A stretch of 64,000 nt of DNA from Rhizobium sullae (GTDB lineage: Bacteria > Pseudomonadota > Alphaproteobacteria > Rhizobiales > Rhizobiaceae). The position numbers and the translations under genes are program-made. Shown one piece after another: positions 62,310 to 64,000 of the stretch. The stretch is taken from positions 1 to 64,000 of the forward strand of contig NZ_FWER01000005.1 in assembly GCF_900169785.1 (NCBI RefSeq), in the 5' to 3' direction. The stretch's first letter is position 1. Each line of letters starts with the position of its first letter. The notes beneath the pieces are model-generated. The model was given only the letters and a program-made list of their open reading frames with translations, searched no databases and was not told the DNA's origin.

Positions 62310-63311
62310 TCAGTTGGTGGTCTTATCCGTCACCTTGTCCACGAAAGCGTTCGTGTAGGTTTTGGAAAGATCGATTGTTGCAGCAGCAACCTTTTCGTTG
62401 AAGCTCTTGAGAACGGCCAACGGCGTCTGCGTGTCGGTCTCGCTGAATTTGCCGTCCACTGAGAAAATCGGTTTGGCATTCTGGACGGCCTTCACATAGG
62501 TATCCCGGTCGCCGGAGATGAATTCTTTCGGCAGTTTTTCGACGATCTCTTCAGCGCTATGTGCGTTCATCCACGCCAGTGCCTTAACGGTCGCGTTCGT
62601 GACCTTCTGGATGGTTTCCGGGTTCTCATCGATGTAGGCCTGCGTCGCATAAAGGACGGAGGTCGGGTAGATTCCACCGTAAATTTCCTTGGCACCCTCG
62701 TCACTGCGGGCGTCGATCAAGATCTTGCCGACACCCTTGGCTTCGATAAAGGTTGCTGCCGGATCGTAGTTGACCAACAGATCAACTTTCCCTTGCTCGA
62801 GCGCCGCGACTGCGGCCGCGCCTGAGCCAACGCCGATCAACGAGATGTCCTCGGCCGAAAGATTGTTGCGCTGCAAATAGTAGCGGACGAAGAAGTCCGA
62901 GGATGAACCCGGTGCGGTGATACCGATTTTCGCGCCCTTGATTGTCTCGGGTTTAGCCGGATCGAAGGTTGTGCCCTTACCGCCAGCCAGAACCAGGCCC
63001 GAATTGCGCGCAAGCTGGACAAAGCCCACGACGGCCTTGTTCTGCGACTGCATCTGGATCGTATGATCGTAGAAGCCGACGGCGATATCGGTCGAGCCGG
63101 CGACAAGCGCCTGCAGCGTCTTGGAACCGCCAGATGCAAAGTTTTCGACGGTCACCTCAAGACCTTCCTTCTCGTAGAGACCTAGGCCGGCTGCGACCGG
63201 GAAGGGCAGGTTGTTGAGGTTGTAGGACCCGACGCTGATGCGGACGGGTTCCGCAAAAGCCGAACCGGCGAAAGCGACCGTTGCCGCAAGGGCGATCAAA
63301 AGTTTACGCAT
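62310..63311 (-). CDS. ABC importer binding protein (NMT1/SsuA type)
   Basis: A 333-residue solute-binding protein. Signal peptide MRKLLIALAATVAFAGSAFA. Family text includes VRISVGSYNLNNLPFPVAAG, YEKEGLEVTVENFASGGSKT, GSTDIAVGFYDHTIQMQSQN and GITAPGSSSDFFVRYYLQRN. GGAGG precedes the ATG at 63311; the upstream frame is spurious. The partner PrpF-family gene and the substrate class suggest an organic acid or sulfonate. Confidence 0.93.
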   Translation of the reverse strand: MRKLLIALAATVAFAGSAFAEPVRISVGSYNLNNLPFPVAAGLGLYEKEGLEVTVENFASGGSKTLQALVAGSTDIAVGFYDHTIQMQSQNKAVVGFVQLARNSGLVLAGGKGTTFDPAKPETIKGAKIGITAPGSSSDFFVRYYLQRNNLSAEDISLIGVGSGAAAVAALEQGKVDLLVNYDPAATFIEAKGVGKILIDARSDEGAKEIYGGIYPTSVLYATQAYIDENPETIQKVTNATVKALAWMNAHSAEEIVEKLPKEFISGDRDTYVKAVQNAKPIFSVDGKFSETDTQTPLAVLKSFNEKVAAATIDLSKTYTNAFVDKVTDKTTN

Positions 63312-63358
63312 GTGTATTCCTCCCTGATGCGTGGCGCCCTCCCGGCAACCACTTTCGA

Positions 63359-64000
63359 TTATGCCGCGCAAACCATTTGCGCGATAGGTTTTGCAAAGAC
63401 CCGGCCCTCGAAGAGGCGCCGGGCCGTCCGCAGGATTCCGGCAACTGTCTTGCCGTCGCGGGTATCCAGTTTCACTTCCAAACGACCGCTTGGATGTTCC
63501 AGAACGAGAACGACCGGCGGCTTGCGGTCCCCGATCAGCCGCGAGGCGACTGTTCCGTCGCTGATACAGGCCGTGGCAATCCCAACCGCACCGGTCGTTG
63601 CAAGAGATGGATGGCACTGATGCGGCATGAAATAGCGCACGCCGAGATCGCCGCCCTTGTCGGGCCTGGAGATCAGAACCGGCTTTGGCGTGACCTGATT
63701 GCTAACGTCACCCATACCCATGCGCCGGCCGGCCTCGAGCCTCAGAGTTTCGAGCCGTTCCAGCAAAGAACCGTTGGCGTTGAGCTCGGCCGCAGGTTCG
63801 GTGCCCGTCACGCCGAGGGCGGTGGCTTCCAGCAACATCATCGGCATAGCGCAGTCGATGCAGGTGACATCGATGCCGTCAATCCTGTCGCGCGGGTTGC
63901 CGGTGGGAAAAAGCATGCCTGTGCGTGCCCCGGCGGCATCCATGAAGGTCAGCGCGATTGGCGCGGCATTGCCGGGCACGCCGTCGATCGAGGCATCTCC
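63359..64000 (-). CDS. PrpF-family isomerase, 5' part outside window
   Basis: At least 213 residues; the frame is still open at base 64000 (GDASIDGVPGNAA), so the N-terminal half is missing. Seen: IDVTCIDCAMPMMLLEATAL, RLEAGRRMGMGDVSNQVTPK, YFMPHQCHPSLATTGAVGIA and HPSGRLEVKLD. These are the C-terminal motifs of PrpF / 4-oxalomesaconate tautomerase (GalD, LigU) proteins. It probably isomerises an unsaturated dicarboxylate and belongs with the importer just downstream (48-base gap). Confidence 0.92.
   Translation of the reverse strand, partial: GDASIDGVPGNAAPIALTFMDAAGARTGMLFPTGNPRDRIDGIDVTCIDCAMPMMLLEATALGVTGTEPAAELNANGSLLERLETLRLEAGRRMGMGDVSNQVTPKPVLISRPDKGGDLGVRYFMPHQCHPSLATTGAVGIATACISDGTVASRLIGDRKPPVVLVLEHPSGRLEVKLDTRDGKTVAGILRTARRLFEGRVFAKPIAQMVCAA

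Noticed and set aside
62310..63617. Longer start for the NMT1-type binding protein
   Set aside because: The extra ~100 residues are basic, non-homologous text; GGAGG and a signal peptide fix the start at 63311.
1..64000. tRNA, rRNA, riboswitch and intact insertion sequence search by eye
   Set aside because: No cloverleaf with a TTC arm, no conserved rRNA stretch, and no transposase or paired terminal repeats were recognised; a covariance-model scan could still find small RNAs.

Overview
The window looks like accessory DNA of a Rhizobium-type alphaproteobacterium, probably a large plasmid or a genomic island. It has high GC, many binding-protein-dependent ABC importers paired with local regulators (TetR, LysR, GntR, DeoR, LuxR), several catabolic operons and a scatter of decayed genes. 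I cannot name the species. I saw no rRNA, tRNA, CRISPR array, replication genes or intact insertion sequence.

Layout. 0-5 kb: a gene tail, a cytoplasmic-looking subtilase coupled to a 76-residue I9-like protein, and an animal-type haem peroxidase. 5-10 kb: an aldo/keto reductase divergent from a TetR regulator with a clear palindromic operator, then a LysR regulator divergent from an SDR, a small monooxygenase and an exported DJ-1-like protein. 10.6-21.9 kb: a sugar-acid island with one ABC importer, an RraA-family protein, a GntR regulator and four different enolase-superfamily enzymes. 21.9-28.5 kb: a decayed zone with remnants of acetoacetyl-CoA synthetase, Gfo/Idh/MocA, amidohydrolase and SDR genes, among which a Phd/VapC-type toxin-antitoxin pair and two exported proteins survive.

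28.6-45.3 kb: a large DeoR-linked catabolic island. One arm holds a DeoR regulator, a BtpA/SgcQ barrel, an FGGY kinase and a gamma-glutamyltransferase-fold hydrolase. The centre holds an SDR and an ABC importer whose ATPase and membrane/binding genes converge. The other arm is a tight operon of a flavin monooxygenase, a questin-oxidase-like protein and three amidohydrolases of the cytosine deaminase and 8-oxoguanine deaminase types. A shared motif, ATCRAACAAAWT, lies upstream of the DeoR gene and inside the binding-protein promoter. My inference is uptake and breakdown of a sugar- or polyol-linked nitrogen heterocycle.

45.3-48.1 kb: two convergent broken genes, then an Xre/RES toxin-antitoxin pair with three 9-bp operator-like repeats over its promoter. 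48.3-53 kb: an exported LSNNA-repeat protein, an ADYC-type exported protein, a globin, and a hybrid histidine kinase with an OmpR-type regulator. 53-58.2 kb: a LuxR regulator, an HlyD adaptor and a C39-peptidase ABC exporter, followed on the opposite strand by a 62-residue peptide with a canonical double-glycine leader. This is the best candidate for an undescribed system, a bacteriocin-like secretion locus. 59-64 kb: RsgA, a small conserved protein, an SsuABC/TauABC-type importer and the 3' part of a PrpF-family isomerase gene that runs off the window.
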